Assembly (NCBI GenBank): GCA_009885995.1
Contig: VFJQ01000142.1
Span: forward strand, 1-37,300
Source: Verrucomicrobiota bacterium
GTDB lineage: Bacteria > Verrucomicrobiota > Verrucomicrobiia > Chthoniobacterales > Chthoniobacteraceae
DNA length: 37,300 nt
Direction: 5' to 3'
A program made the translations under genes and the position numbers. How positions within the stretch are numbered: the stretch's first letter is position 1; every line of letters starts with the position of its first letter. Positions 30,376-37,300 of this stretch are shown one piece after another. The notes beneath the pieces were generated by a model. It did not search any database and was not told where the DNA came from. It saw only the letters and a program-made list of their open reading frames with translations.

Positions 30376-32070
30376 CTAGACGCGGAACAGCGCGCCCATT
30401 TTCTTCCCGAGGATTTTGCTCGCGGTGAAGATGGTGAGGCCGAGGAAGGCCATCGCCCACACGCCGAGCGCGCTGGCGACGAAGCGGCCCTCGCCGAGGA
30501 GTTGGTAGAGTTCGTAGATGGCTTTCGTGATCGGGTAGTGCTGTTGCTTCTGCGCGAGGATGAGCGAGTCGCTGACCTCCAGCATCGCGAAGCTGAACGC
30601 GAGCAAAGCGCCGGCGATCACATTCGCCATGATGAGCGGGAGCGTGATGCGGCACAGCGTGCGCAGCGGAGAGCAGCCGAGATTTTGCGCAGCCTCTTCG
30701 AGCGTGACGCTCGTCTGTTGCAGGCCCGCGACGGCGCTGCGGACGATGTAAGGCAGGCGGCGGACGGAATACGCGACGATGAGCAGGAGCGTGGGATCTT
30801 TGCCGGGACTGAAGGCGGCGAAGGGTTTGCCGTCCTGCGTCATCGAGAGGTAGCCGAAGGCGAGCACGAGCCCGGGCACGGCGAGCGGGAGCATGGCGAG
30901 CGTGTCGAGCAGCGCGCGGCCAGGCAGCGTGGTGCGGACGATCACGTAGGCGATGGCGAGGCCGAGGAGGATGTCGATGAGCGTCGCGGCGCTGGCATAT
31001 TTCAGCGAGTTGAGGATCGAGGGGACGGTGAGGTAGTGGCCGAGCGCGTTGTGGTAATGCTCGAGGGTCCACTCGGCGGGGAGCACGGTCCGATACCACT
31101 CGCCGGAGAAGCTCACGCACACGACGCCGAGATGCGGCAGCAGCGCGAGGAAGGTGACACCCGCAAAGAACGCGGCGCAGAGCCAGCCGCGCGATCCGTG
31201 CAGCGCGCGCGCACCGCCGGCGGTCGTGGCCTTCGCCATCATCGCGTAATCGCCGCGGCCGAAGAGCAGCTTGCTCGTGAGATACGCGAGCGTGGTGAGC
31301 ACGAGCATCACCACGACGAGCGCGAAGGGGAACGGATTGCCGGCGATCTCTTTCAGCCCATAGAAAATCTGCACGCTGGTGACGCGCGTGTAGTCGAAGA
31401 TGAGCGGCACGCCCAGTTCGGTGAAGGCGAAGATGAAGACGATGGTGCCGCCCGCGAACAGCCCCGGCATGATGAGCGGCAGCGTGATGCGGCGGAACTT
31501 GCGCAAGCCCGTGCAGCCGAGGTTTTCCGCGGCTTCCTCCATCGCCGGGTCCAGGTTGGCGAGCGCGGCGGTCACGTTGAGATAGAGGATCGGGTAGAGG
31601 TGCAGCGCGTTGAGCGCGACGATGCCCCAGAATTGCCCGCGCCCGAGCCAGTCGATGCTCTCGTTCGCCCCGAGCAGGCCGACGGATTGCAGCACGGAGT
31701 TGAGCGCGCCGTAGCCGCCGAGGATGGCGCGAATGCCGATCGCGCCGACGAAGGGCGGCAGGATCATCGGCACGAGCAGCAGCGCGCTGAGCAGCTTCTT
31801 GCCGGGGAAATCGAAGCGATCGGTGAGGAAGGCGAGCGGCAGCGCGATGGCAGTGGTCGCGATCGTGGAGAAGACGGCGAGGAAGAAGGCGTTCCGCAGC
31901 CCTTCGACGTAGATCTCGTTGCGGAAGACCTCTGCGACGTAGGCGAGCGTGAAGTGGCCATCCGCGTCGAAGAGCGCACCGCCAAGCGTCTGCGCGATCG
32001 GGTAGAGAAAGAACGCCACGAAGAACGCGACGGTGAGCGCGTAGATCAATGCGGCGAACGTCTTCGACAT
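30376..32070 (-). CDS. Fused iron(III)-type ABC transporter permease
   Basis: A 564-residue inner-membrane protein with two tandem permease halves, as in the FbpB family of ferric-iron and related importers. Each half has about six TM helices and one ATPase-contacting EAA loop: MEEAAENLGCTGLRKFRRIT in the first and LEEAAQNLGCSPLRTLCRIT in the second. Each is followed by LPLIMPGL or LPLIMANV. The N-terminus has FAALIYALTVAFFVAFFLY. The binding protein and ATPase genes are not adjacent here, so the permease is an orphan in this window, though they could lie elsewhere. The substrate could be iron, but spermidine- or thiamine-type members share the same layout. Confidence 0.92.
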   Translation of the reverse strand: MSKTFAALIYALTVAFFVAFFLYPIAQTLGGALFDADGHFTLAYVAEVFRNEIYVEGLRNAFFLAVFSTIATTAIALPLAFLTDRFDFPGKKLLSALLLVPMILPPFVGAIGIRAILGGYGALNSVLQSVGLLGANESIDWLGRGQFWGIVALNALHLYPILYLNVTAALANLDPAMEEAAENLGCTGLRKFRRITLPLIMPGLFAGGTIVFIFAFTELGVPLIFDYTRVTSVQIFYGLKEIAGNPFPFALVVVMLVLTTLAYLTSKLLFGRGDYAMMAKATTAGGARALHGSRGWLCAAFFAGVTFLALLPHLGVVCVSFSGEWYRTVLPAEWTLEHYHNALGHYLTVPSILNSLKYASAATLIDILLGLAIAYVIVRTTLPGRALLDTLAMLPLAVPGLVLAFGYLSMTQDGKPFAAFSPGKDPTLLLIVAYSVRRLPYIVRSAVAGLQQTSVTLEEAAQNLGCSPLRTLCRITLPLIMANVIAGALLAFSFAMLEVSDSLILAQKQQHYPITKAIYELYQLLGEGRFVASALGVWAMAFLGLTIFTASKILGKKMGALFRV

Positions 32071-32164
32071 GCGGGCGGACTACCGGAGGCCGTCACGCAC
32101 GTCGAGCACAGCCGTAACAACGCTGGCGCCCGCTTCGTCTGGAGGCATGATTTGCGCCTCCGCC

Positions 32165-32938
32165 ATGCATTCGCTTGAGCTTTTCCTCCTCCGCACCCTC
32201 GGCATCTCGGTCGAAACCGGGCTGCGCTACGCATTCGTCGCCGGGCTGGCGTGGCTGCTCGGCTACGTGTTTTTCAAGCGCCGCTGGTGGCACCGCAAGA
32301 TCGTGCAGCGCGAGCCGCTCTCAGCCGATGTGCGCCGCGAGTTGCGCTATTCACTGATGACGCTGCTCGTCTTCGGCGCGGTCGGCGCGGCGACCGTGGC
32401 GCTGATGAAGGCGGGCTACACGCAGATGTATTGGCGTATCGGAAAACATGGCTGGGGCTGGTTCGCCGCGAGCATCGTGATCGCGATCCTTGTCCACGAT
32501 GCATGGTTCTATTGGACGCACCGGCTCATGCATCACCCGCGGCTGTTCCGCTGGTTTCATCGCGGGCATCATCTCTCGATGAACCCGACGCCGTGGGCCG
32601 CCTACGCTTTCGACCCGCTCGAGGCGGTCGTGCAGGCGCTCATCTTCCCCATCGCGATCACGATCATGCCGATGCACCCGCTCGCGTTCGTGGCGTTCAT
32701 GGTTTGGCAGATCAGCTTCAACGTCATCGGCCACACCGGCTACGAGATCTGGCCGCGCTGGATGATGGATTCGTGGCTCGGGAAGTTCATGAACACGCCG
32801 ACGAATCACGCGATGCACCACGAGACTTTCCGCGGGAACTACGGGCTCTACTTCAACTTATGGGATCGCCTCATGGGCACGAACCACGCCGCCTACGAGG
32901 AGCGCTTCCGCGAAGTCACCTCGCGCGCCAAGGCCTAG
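32165..32938 (+). CDS. Fatty acid hydroxylase / sterol desaturase family protein
   Basis: A 257-residue membrane di-iron enzyme. The histidine cluster is intact: VHDAWFYWTHRLMHHPRLF (HxxxH type), then FHRGHH (HxxHH), and NHAMHHETF (HxxHH). TM helices include YAFVAGLAWLLGYVFF, LMTLLVFGAVGAATVAL, WFAASIVIAILV and IFPIAITIMPMHPLAFVAF. Such enzymes hydroxylate or desaturate lipids or carotenoids with O2. MHSLELFL at 32165 is the preferred start; an in-frame ATG at 32147 lies directly behind a GGAGG, too close to serve as its ribosome-binding site. It is divergent from the permease across about 95 bases and convergent with the next gene, their stops separated by only 2 bases. Confidence 0.92.
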   Translation: MHSLELFLLRTLGISVETGLRYAFVAGLAWLLGYVFFKRRWWHRKIVQREPLSADVRRELRYSLMTLLVFGAVGAATVALMKAGYTQMYWRIGKHGWGWFAASIVIAILVHDAWFYWTHRLMHHPRLFRWFHRGHHLSMNPTPWAAYAFDPLEAVVQALIFPIAITIMPMHPLAFVAFMVWQISFNVIGHTGYEIWPRWMMDSWLGKFMNTPTNHAMHHETFRGNYGLYFNLWDRLMGTNHAAYEERFREVTSRAKA

Positions 32939-32940
32939 CG

Positions 32941-35235
32941 CTACGGCCGGCGGAAGCTGAAGATCGCTTTCGTGCCGTCGGAGCAGGAGACTTGGCAGAC
33001 CACGTTGCCGCTCGTGTCGAATTGACGGCTCTGCCCGGTCACGCCGGTCACGGCTTTGAAGATCGTGAACGAGGTCGCGGTCTTCGTCTGGCCGTTGATC
33101 TTCACCTTGTCGCCTTTGCGGATGAGCAATTCGAGTCCGCCCGTGCCGTCGTCGGCCCAGAGGCCGAGGTTGTTCGAGGTGGTGATGCCGGAGCCCGCGA
33201 CGCTCGCGGTGAAGACCACGCCACCCGTGTCGGGCAGCACGAACTGTCTGAACGCGGTAAACTTCACCGTCCCGCTGATGCCGGGCGCGGGATCGCCCTG
33301 CCGCACGGCGTTGTCGAGACCGCCGCCGGTATTCGCCCAGAGGCCCGCGGCGGTGCCGCTGAGCACGCCGCCGAGGCCGGCCTTCATCTTGCCGAAGAAT
33401 GCGAGCGCCCCGCTGGGGCTCATCACGGGATCGCCGATCGTGGCGAAGAATGCGCCGGTCACTCCGGGCGCGCCGAAGGTCTTTTGCGCGACGAGGTCGT
33501 TGGTGGCTGCGGCTTGGGTGAAGATCGCTCCCGCGCTCGCGCTGGTCACGCCGCCAAAGCTCGGCACGAGCTTGGAGAGGAAGGCGAACTTGTCGGCCTG
33601 CTTCGTCACGCACGGCGAGCCGAAGCTGGCAAAGAGCGCGCCGTTGATCGCGCTGCCGACCATGCCGCCTTTCTCCGCGAGCACGGTCGGCGTAGTGCCG
33701 GGTTGCACGAGCAGGAGAGCGGTGAAGCCGTCGGTGAATTTCGCGGTGAAGGTGAACTGCTGCCCGAGCGCGGCGTGGCGGCCATGGCCGAGGGTGAGCG
33801 GCGCGCCTTTGAAGAGCGCGGGCGTCGAGAGTTTGCGCGTCCTTCCGCCGACAGTGATCATGTCGCCCTTGCGCACAACGAGCGAGACGACGCCCGCGGC
33901 GTTGGTGGACCACAGGCCGAGGTTGTTCCCCAGGCCGATGCCCGGACCCGCGACCGACGCGAGGAAGGCGGGACCTGCGTCGTCGGCGAGCACGACTTGT
34001 TTGAAGGCGGTGAACTTCACACCCAGATCGAGCCCGGGCGCCTGCTCTCCTTTTTTCACCAGCGGCACGAGCGTGCCGCCAGTCGAGTCGGTCATCACGG
34101 CGACGCCGCTCGTCGTGCCGCTCTTGAACTTCGCGGTGAAGGCGATGCGGCCGTTGTTGTTCAGCACGGGATCAGTCACCGAGATGACTGTGCTCGTGGC
34201 ATCGGCATCGCCGGGAAGGTGTATCGATTTGCGGGCGATCTCCGTGATGGTGCCTGCGGAGTCGGCGCGCCAGAGGCCGGACGCATTGGCGCTGCTGAAG
34301 TTCAACACACCGGTCTGGAGCGTGGCCTTGAACGCCACGAGCCCGCCGCCGATCGCCGGCGAGCCGAAGGACGCGAATGAGGCACCGACTGGATCGGTGA
34401 GCGTCTGGCCCTTGAACGCCACGACCAGCGTCGAAGCCGAGCGCACGGTGAGCAGCCGCGCATCGCCGAGGCCGCCGGCGACGAGCGCGCTGGTGGTCTT
34501 GTTGATCACCTTGCGGAGTTCACCACCACTCGTGAGGTAGTGCGCCACGTTTGCCCGATCGAAGGCCAGCCCGCGCACCGCGCCGAGTCCGGTTGCCTCG
34601 TCCTTGGTGTTCCCACTGTTGCCGGTGAAGGTGAGGATGCGGCCGCCCTGCTGCGTGTCGGTGACGAAAAGCTTTCCGGTCGAGTCGAACGCCACGGCGA
34701 ACGGCGCGGTGACGTCGCTGGAAAAGGGGCTGGATCCGCCGGCGGGCGTGACTTCGAAGATCTTGTTGCCCGCAGCGGCGAAGAGGTTTCCGCCCGGCGC
34801 GAAGGCGATGCAGCGCGGCGAAGCGCCCGCTTCGAGAGTGGTGAGGATTTGGAAGGTGTTCGAGACGAGCTTGCGGATCGTCCGGTCGCCGGGGATCGCG
34901 ACGTGCAGCACGCCATCCTTGTCGAAGGCGAGCGAGGTGACACCCGCGACCGCGTCGCCGATCTGGTTCGGTCCGCCGCCGGCGGCGGGGAATTGGAGGA
35001 CTTTGCCCGCAGCGCTGTCGGCCACGTAGAGGTTGCCATTGGCATCGACGGCGACCTGCTCGGGGGTGTCGAGGCCGGTCGAAATGGCGCTTGAAACCAC
35101 CCCTGCCCCGTTCACCCGCGCGATGCGGTCGGCGGTGGGATCGGGGACGAGAAAGACATCCGCGCGGACGGCAAGGGAGCCGGCGGTGATCGCCAGCATT
35201 ATCAACAGCCGACGGAGGAGATTCATAGTGTTCAT
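32941..35235 (-). CDS. Exported NHL-propeller and NxxGxxAF-repeat protein
   Basis: A 764-residue exported protein. The signal peptide LLIMLAITAGSLAVRA precedes DVFLVPDPTADRIARV. Residues about 25-280 form an NHL/SMP-30-like propeller with DANGNLYVADSAAGKVLQF, KDGVLHVAIPGDRTIRKL and DSTGKLFVTDTQQGGRIL. From about 290 on there are repeated blocks of about 65-75 residues with an N-x-x-G-x-x-A-F core (NNNGRIAFTAKF; SPSGALAFFGKMK; GGVVFTASVAG) and a trailing V-R-K-G-D or K-G-E-Q-A-P-G word. These repeats occur in long surface proteins of Verrucomicrobiota. No catalytic motif is visible. It may act as an adhesin or polysaccharide-binding protein. It stands next to a sulfatase and a fatty acid hydroxylase but with no overlap that would imply joint function. 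Confidence 0.85.
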   Translation of the reverse strand: MNTMNLLRRLLIMLAITAGSLAVRADVFLVPDPTADRIARVNGAGVVSSAISTGLDTPEQVAVDANGNLYVADSAAGKVLQFPAAGGGPNQIGDAVAGVTSLAFDKDGVLHVAIPGDRTIRKLVSNTFQILTTLEAGASPRCIAFAPGGNLFAAAGNKIFEVTPAGGSSPFSSDVTAPFAVAFDSTGKLFVTDTQQGGRILTFTGNSGNTKDEATGLGAVRGLAFDRANVAHYLTSGGELRKVINKTTSALVAGGLGDARLLTVRSASTLVVAFKGQTLTDPVGASFASFGSPAIGGGLVAFKATLQTGVLNFSSANASGLWRADSAGTITEIARKSIHLPGDADATSTVISVTDPVLNNNGRIAFTAKFKSGTTSGVAVMTDSTGGTLVPLVKKGEQAPGLDLGVKFTAFKQVVLADDAGPAFLASVAGPGIGLGNNLGLWSTNAAGVVSLVVRKGDMITVGGRTRKLSTPALFKGAPLTLGHGRHAALGQQFTFTAKFTDGFTALLLVQPGTTPTVLAEKGGMVGSAINGALFASFGSPCVTKQADKFAFLSKLVPSFGGVTSASAGAIFTQAAATNDLVAQKTFGAPGVTGAFFATIGDPVMSPSGALAFFGKMKAGLGGVLSGTAAGLWANTGGGLDNAVRQGDPAPGISGTVKFTAFRQFVLPDTGGVVFTASVAGSGITTSNNLGLWADDGTGGLELLIRKGDKVKINGQTKTATSFTIFKAVTGVTGQSRQFDTSGNVVCQVSCSDGTKAIFSFRRP

Positions 35236-35349
35236 AGCGCACAGAATAGCACTCCCGCCGCCACTCCGATAAACTTTTCCCTACCCACACGCCGAGGGAG
35301 CGCGCCTAGCCGGAGGCGATGCAGACGATCAAAGGCGAGCGTGCCGCTC

Positions 35350-35468
35350 AACGCAGAGGCGCAGAGGGCGCAGAGGGATCGCAGAGTGGAGATGTGCGGG
35401 CACCGAAGGGCGCGCCGTCTTGGACTAAAGAACTTTGCGTTCCTCTGCGCCCTCTGCGCCTCTGCGTT
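35350..35468. repeat. Inverted-repeat element with perfect 27-bp arms
   Basis: The arm AACGCAGAGGCGCAGAGGGC and on to 35376 is the exact reverse complement of 35442-35468, which ends GCGCCTCTGCGTT. The loop is 65 bases, and the inner bases extend the match imperfectly (CGCAGAGT/ACTTTGCG). It fills much of the 266-bp spacer 35236-35501 between the minus-strand sulfatase stop and the start of the NxxGxxAF gene; no gene is visible in that spacer. It is a relative of the element at 28212-28297. No transposase is in the element, so it must move, if at all, with help in trans. Confidence 0.88.
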
Positions 35469-35501
35469 TCCAATGGCGCGCCCGAACTGAATCGTTCCGG
35501 C

Positions 35502-36980
35502 CTAGAAATTCCACTGCGCCACGTGGCTCGGTGTGCGGCCGGACTTCAGCAGCGCGGCGGCCTTCGCCAGCACGTCGGGATTCTGCGCGGCGACGTTGGT
35601 CTTCTCGGCGGGATCGGTCTTGAGGTCGTAAAGCTCGGGCGTGGAGTCGGGGGCTTTCTTCACGTTGTGACGGATCGCCTTCCACGCGCCGAAGCGCACG
35701 GCCTGGTCGCTCCCGCCGCTGTGATACTCCCAATACAAACAGTCGTGCGTCTTCTGACCCGGCTGCCCGAGCAGCGTCGGCGCGATGCTGATGCCGTCGA
35801 TCCCTTTCGGCGCATCGACGCCTGCGAGCTCGCACGCGGTCGGGAGGAAATCCCAAAACGCCCCCATGTGATCGCTCGTGCTCCCGGCTTTGATCTTCCC
35901 CGGCCAGCGCGCGAGGAACGGCGTGCGGATGCCGCCTTCGTAGAGGTCCTGCTTGAACCCGCGCAGCCCGCCCGTGCTGCCGAAGAACTCGGGGTCCGTG
36001 CCGGTGAGTGAGAAGACCGCGCCATTGTCGCTGCCGAAGAACACGATCGTCTTCTCGTCGAGTTTCAGCTCCTTGAGCAGCGCCATGAGCCGGCCGATGT
36101 CGCGATCGAGCCGCGTGATCATCGCGGCGTAAGTGGCGCGCGGCGTCGGATTGTTCGCGTAGTGTTTCGAGGTCGTGAACGGCGTCTCGGGCCACTGACC
36201 TTTGTATTCCGCGAGCGAATCGTCGGGCACTTGCAGCGAGACGTGCGGGATCGTCGAGGCGTAGTAGAGGAAGAACGGCTGATCGTTGCCAGCCGCCTCC
36301 GCGGCTGCCCTGCGGGCTGCCTGCGGCAGGCTGTCTCGCTCCGCTCGGCTTTGTTTGCGCACCCACGTGAGCGCATCGTCGCCGATGAGATCGGACGAGT
36401 AAGTCTTGCCGCTCAGCGCGATCGGTTCCTTCTGCCCGTAGATGTAGTCCGGGTTGCCATCGAGCGTCTCCTTCGCATCGTCGCGCCAGAGGTAGGGCGG
36501 GTAAAACGTGTGCGCCATCCCCTGGCAGAGGTAGCCGTAGTGGTGATCGAACCCGAAGTTGAGCGGGCTGCTCTTGTCCTCGGGCATCCCGAGCCCCCAC
36601 TTGCCGACGATCGCCGTGGAGTAGCCTGCCTTTTTCAAAAGCTGCGCGACTGTGACGGTGTCGCCCGGCATCGGCGTCTGCCCCTCGCCGCCACCGCCGC
36701 CGCTGCGCTGGCCGTTGTTGCGGATGGCGGAATGGCCGGTGTGCTTGCCCGTCATGAGCGTGCACCGGCTCGGCGCGCAGACCGCGTGACCGGAGTAGAA
36801 CCCCGTGAACTTCATCCCCTCCGCCGCGATGCGGTCGAGATTCGGCGTCTTGATCTTCTTCTGCCCGTAAGGCCCGATGTCTCCGATGCCGAGGTCGTCG
36901 GCGAGGATGAAGACGATGTTCGGCTTGTCTGCCGCGTGGACGGCGATAGCAGCGAGGAGGGCGAGGAGCAGGGATTTCAT
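35502..36980 (-). CDS. Secreted sulfatase (formylglycine type)
   Basis: A 492-residue exported enzyme that hydrolyses sulfate esters, probably on polysaccharides. The signal peptide is MKSLLLALLAAIAVHAA. KPNIVFILADDLG gives the metal-binding aspartates. The formylglycine motif C-x-P-S-R is CAPSRCTLMTG, with Cys68 as the modified residue. GKWGLGMP, the PHVSLQVP region and FFGSDNGAVFS supply further active-site residues. A maturation enzyme is needed in trans; none is in the window. Residues about 209-231 (RAERDSLPQAARRAAAEAAG) look like an insertion encoded by a palindromic DNA element. The ATG at 36980 is chosen because the signal peptide follows it; the frame is open back to 37235 through a 21-bp repeat array, which I read as untranslated leader. 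The C-terminus is complete. Confidence 0.93.
   Translation of the reverse strand: MKSLLLALLAAIAVHAADKPNIVFILADDLGIGDIGPYGQKKIKTPNLDRIAAEGMKFTGFYSGHAVCAPSRCTLMTGKHTGHSAIRNNGQRSGGGGGEGQTPMPGDTVTVAQLLKKAGYSTAIVGKWGLGMPEDKSSPLNFGFDHHYGYLCQGMAHTFYPPYLWRDDAKETLDGNPDYIYGQKEPIALSGKTYSSDLIGDDALTWVRKQSRAERDSLPQAARRAAAEAAGNDQPFFLYYASTIPHVSLQVPDDSLAEYKGQWPETPFTTSKHYANNPTPRATYAAMITRLDRDIGRLMALLKELKLDEKTIVFFGSDNGAVFSLTGTDPEFFGSTGGLRGFKQDLYEGGIRTPFLARWPGKIKAGSTSDHMGAFWDFLPTACELAGVDAPKGIDGISIAPTLLGQPGQKTHDCLYWEYHSGGSDQAVRFGAWKAIRHNVKKAPDSTPELYDLKTDPAEKTNVAAQNPDVLAKAAALLKSGRTPSHVAQWNF
36291..36356. repeat. GC-rich palindromic insertion inside the sulfatase gene
   Basis: AGCCGC-CTCC-GCGGCT (36291-36306) and GCCTGC-G-GCAGGC (36319-36331) are perfect hairpins within a GC-rich stretch, followed by GTCTCGCTCCGCTCGGC-like bases. 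The segment is translated in frame as residues about 209-231, between ALTWVRKQ and NDQPFFLYY, where most sulfatases run directly on. Insertion without a frameshift is inferred from this position. Confidence 0.6.
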
Positions 36981-37077
36981 CGGGAGAAGGGCAAGTAGCC
37001 GGGAACGACCCGCGCGCCGCAAGCTTGAAAGCCCCGTGGCGGCTGCCCTTTCAGGTAGAAGCCGGCGAGAGCCGCCA

Positions 37078-37161
37078 AAAAGCGTCGAGGGTTTTTGGAA
37101 AACGCCTGAGGGTTTGCGGCATCCGCTTGAGGCTTTGCGGCGTCCACTCGGAGCTTTCCGA
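37078..37161. repeat. Four-unit 21-bp tandem array upstream of the sulfatase
   Basis: Four imperfect 21-bp units occupy 37078-37098, 37099-37119, 37120-37140 and 37141-37161. Typical units are AAAACGCCTGAGGGTTTGCG plus G and CATCCGCTTGAGGCTTTGCG plus G. Sequence differs from the array at 21797-21880, but length, copy number and position before an exported-protein gene are the same. Minus-strand translation gives heptads with a KPSG-like word. The remaining bases of the 320-bp stretch 36981-37300 show no gene; the last part, 37180-37300, is richer in T and A and may hold the sulfatase promoter, but I see no clear boxes. Confidence 0.8.
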
Positions 37162-37300
37162 CGAGACTCTCTCTCTCCCTCCGATATTCCCTTAGCCCAA
37201 GTTCGACAGTTATGAAGGGCTGAGATCGTATTCATGCGGGTTGGCGGGCGATTTCTTCAGTGTTTCTCCACTACATTTCGCACGATTTTCGGGCGGGTGG

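Noticed and set aside
30502..34380. Long plus-strand frames opposite the permease and the NxxGxxAF gene.
   Set aside because: Low-complexity Glu/Arg/Ala composition with no motif, fully opposite well-supported genes.
36981..37235. N-terminal extension of the sulfatase through the 21-bp repeats.
   Set aside because: A clear signal peptide starts at 36980; an 85-residue Arg-rich leader before it would block export.

Overview
The window is GC-rich, densely packed bacterial chromosome. The gene set points to Verrucomicrobiota, most likely a Chthoniobacter- or Opitutus-like lineage: an FHA/Ser-Thr kinase/WD40 giant, a sulfatase, a GH71/99-like lipoprotein, a protein with NxxGxxAF-type repeats, an LptF/LptG-type permease (so a Gram-negative envelope) and many small palindromic repeats. 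The taxon is inferred from gene content, not from a marker gene.

Layout. 1-568 (-) is the N-terminal part of a GT4 glycosyltransferase, visibly richer in A/T than its surroundings, followed by tRNA-Pro(UGG) on the + strand (644-719). 746-3618 (-) holds a small zinc-ribbon membrane protein, then purF and purM. 3649-6703 (-) is a tightly coupled trio (GDP-L-fucose synthase, PAS histidine kinase, NarL-type regulator) joined by two ATGA overlaps. 6789-7664 (+) is a half-length, catalytically dead aldehyde dehydrogenase homologue, tail-to-tail with a 16-unit solenoid protein and an NHL-repeat protein (7661-10635, -). Then come a small conserved protein, an LptF/LptG-type permease and a GH71/99-like lipoprotein (10674-13656, -).

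13748-17046 (+) is a lipoprotein of the NitT/TauT binding-protein type, translationally coupled to a hybrid histidine kinase. 17267-24844 (+) is a signalling region: a 1442-residue FHA-kinase-TM-coiled-coil-WD40 protein, a repeat-filled spacer, a secreted protein, a strong terminator, then an ECF-like sigma factor overlapping a small FHA protein. Convergent to it on the minus strand (24819-28954) are an FdhF/YdeP-type molybdenum oxidoreductase, a diacylglycerol kinase, a His-rich lipoprotein, queD and queE. trpA and a small secreted protein follow on the plus strand. The right end carries a fused iron-type ABC permease (-), a fatty acid hydroxylase (+), an NHL/NxxGxxAF protein (-) and a sulfatase (-).

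The most unusual content is non-genic. (i) A palindromic element is inserted in frame in the kinase gene (18406-18460) and has a relative in the spacer just after that gene (21690-21769). (ii) Two four-unit arrays of exactly 21-bp repeats lie upstream of genes for exported proteins (21797-21880 and 37078-37161). (iii) There are two inverted-repeat, MITE-like elements built from GCAGAGG-type words (28212-28297 and 35350-35468). (iv) A second palindromic insertion is coded through in the sulfatase. The best candidate for an undescribed system is the FHA kinase/WD40 plus sigma factor plus FHA module. The secreted 16-unit solenoid and the binding-protein/hybrid-kinase pair come next.
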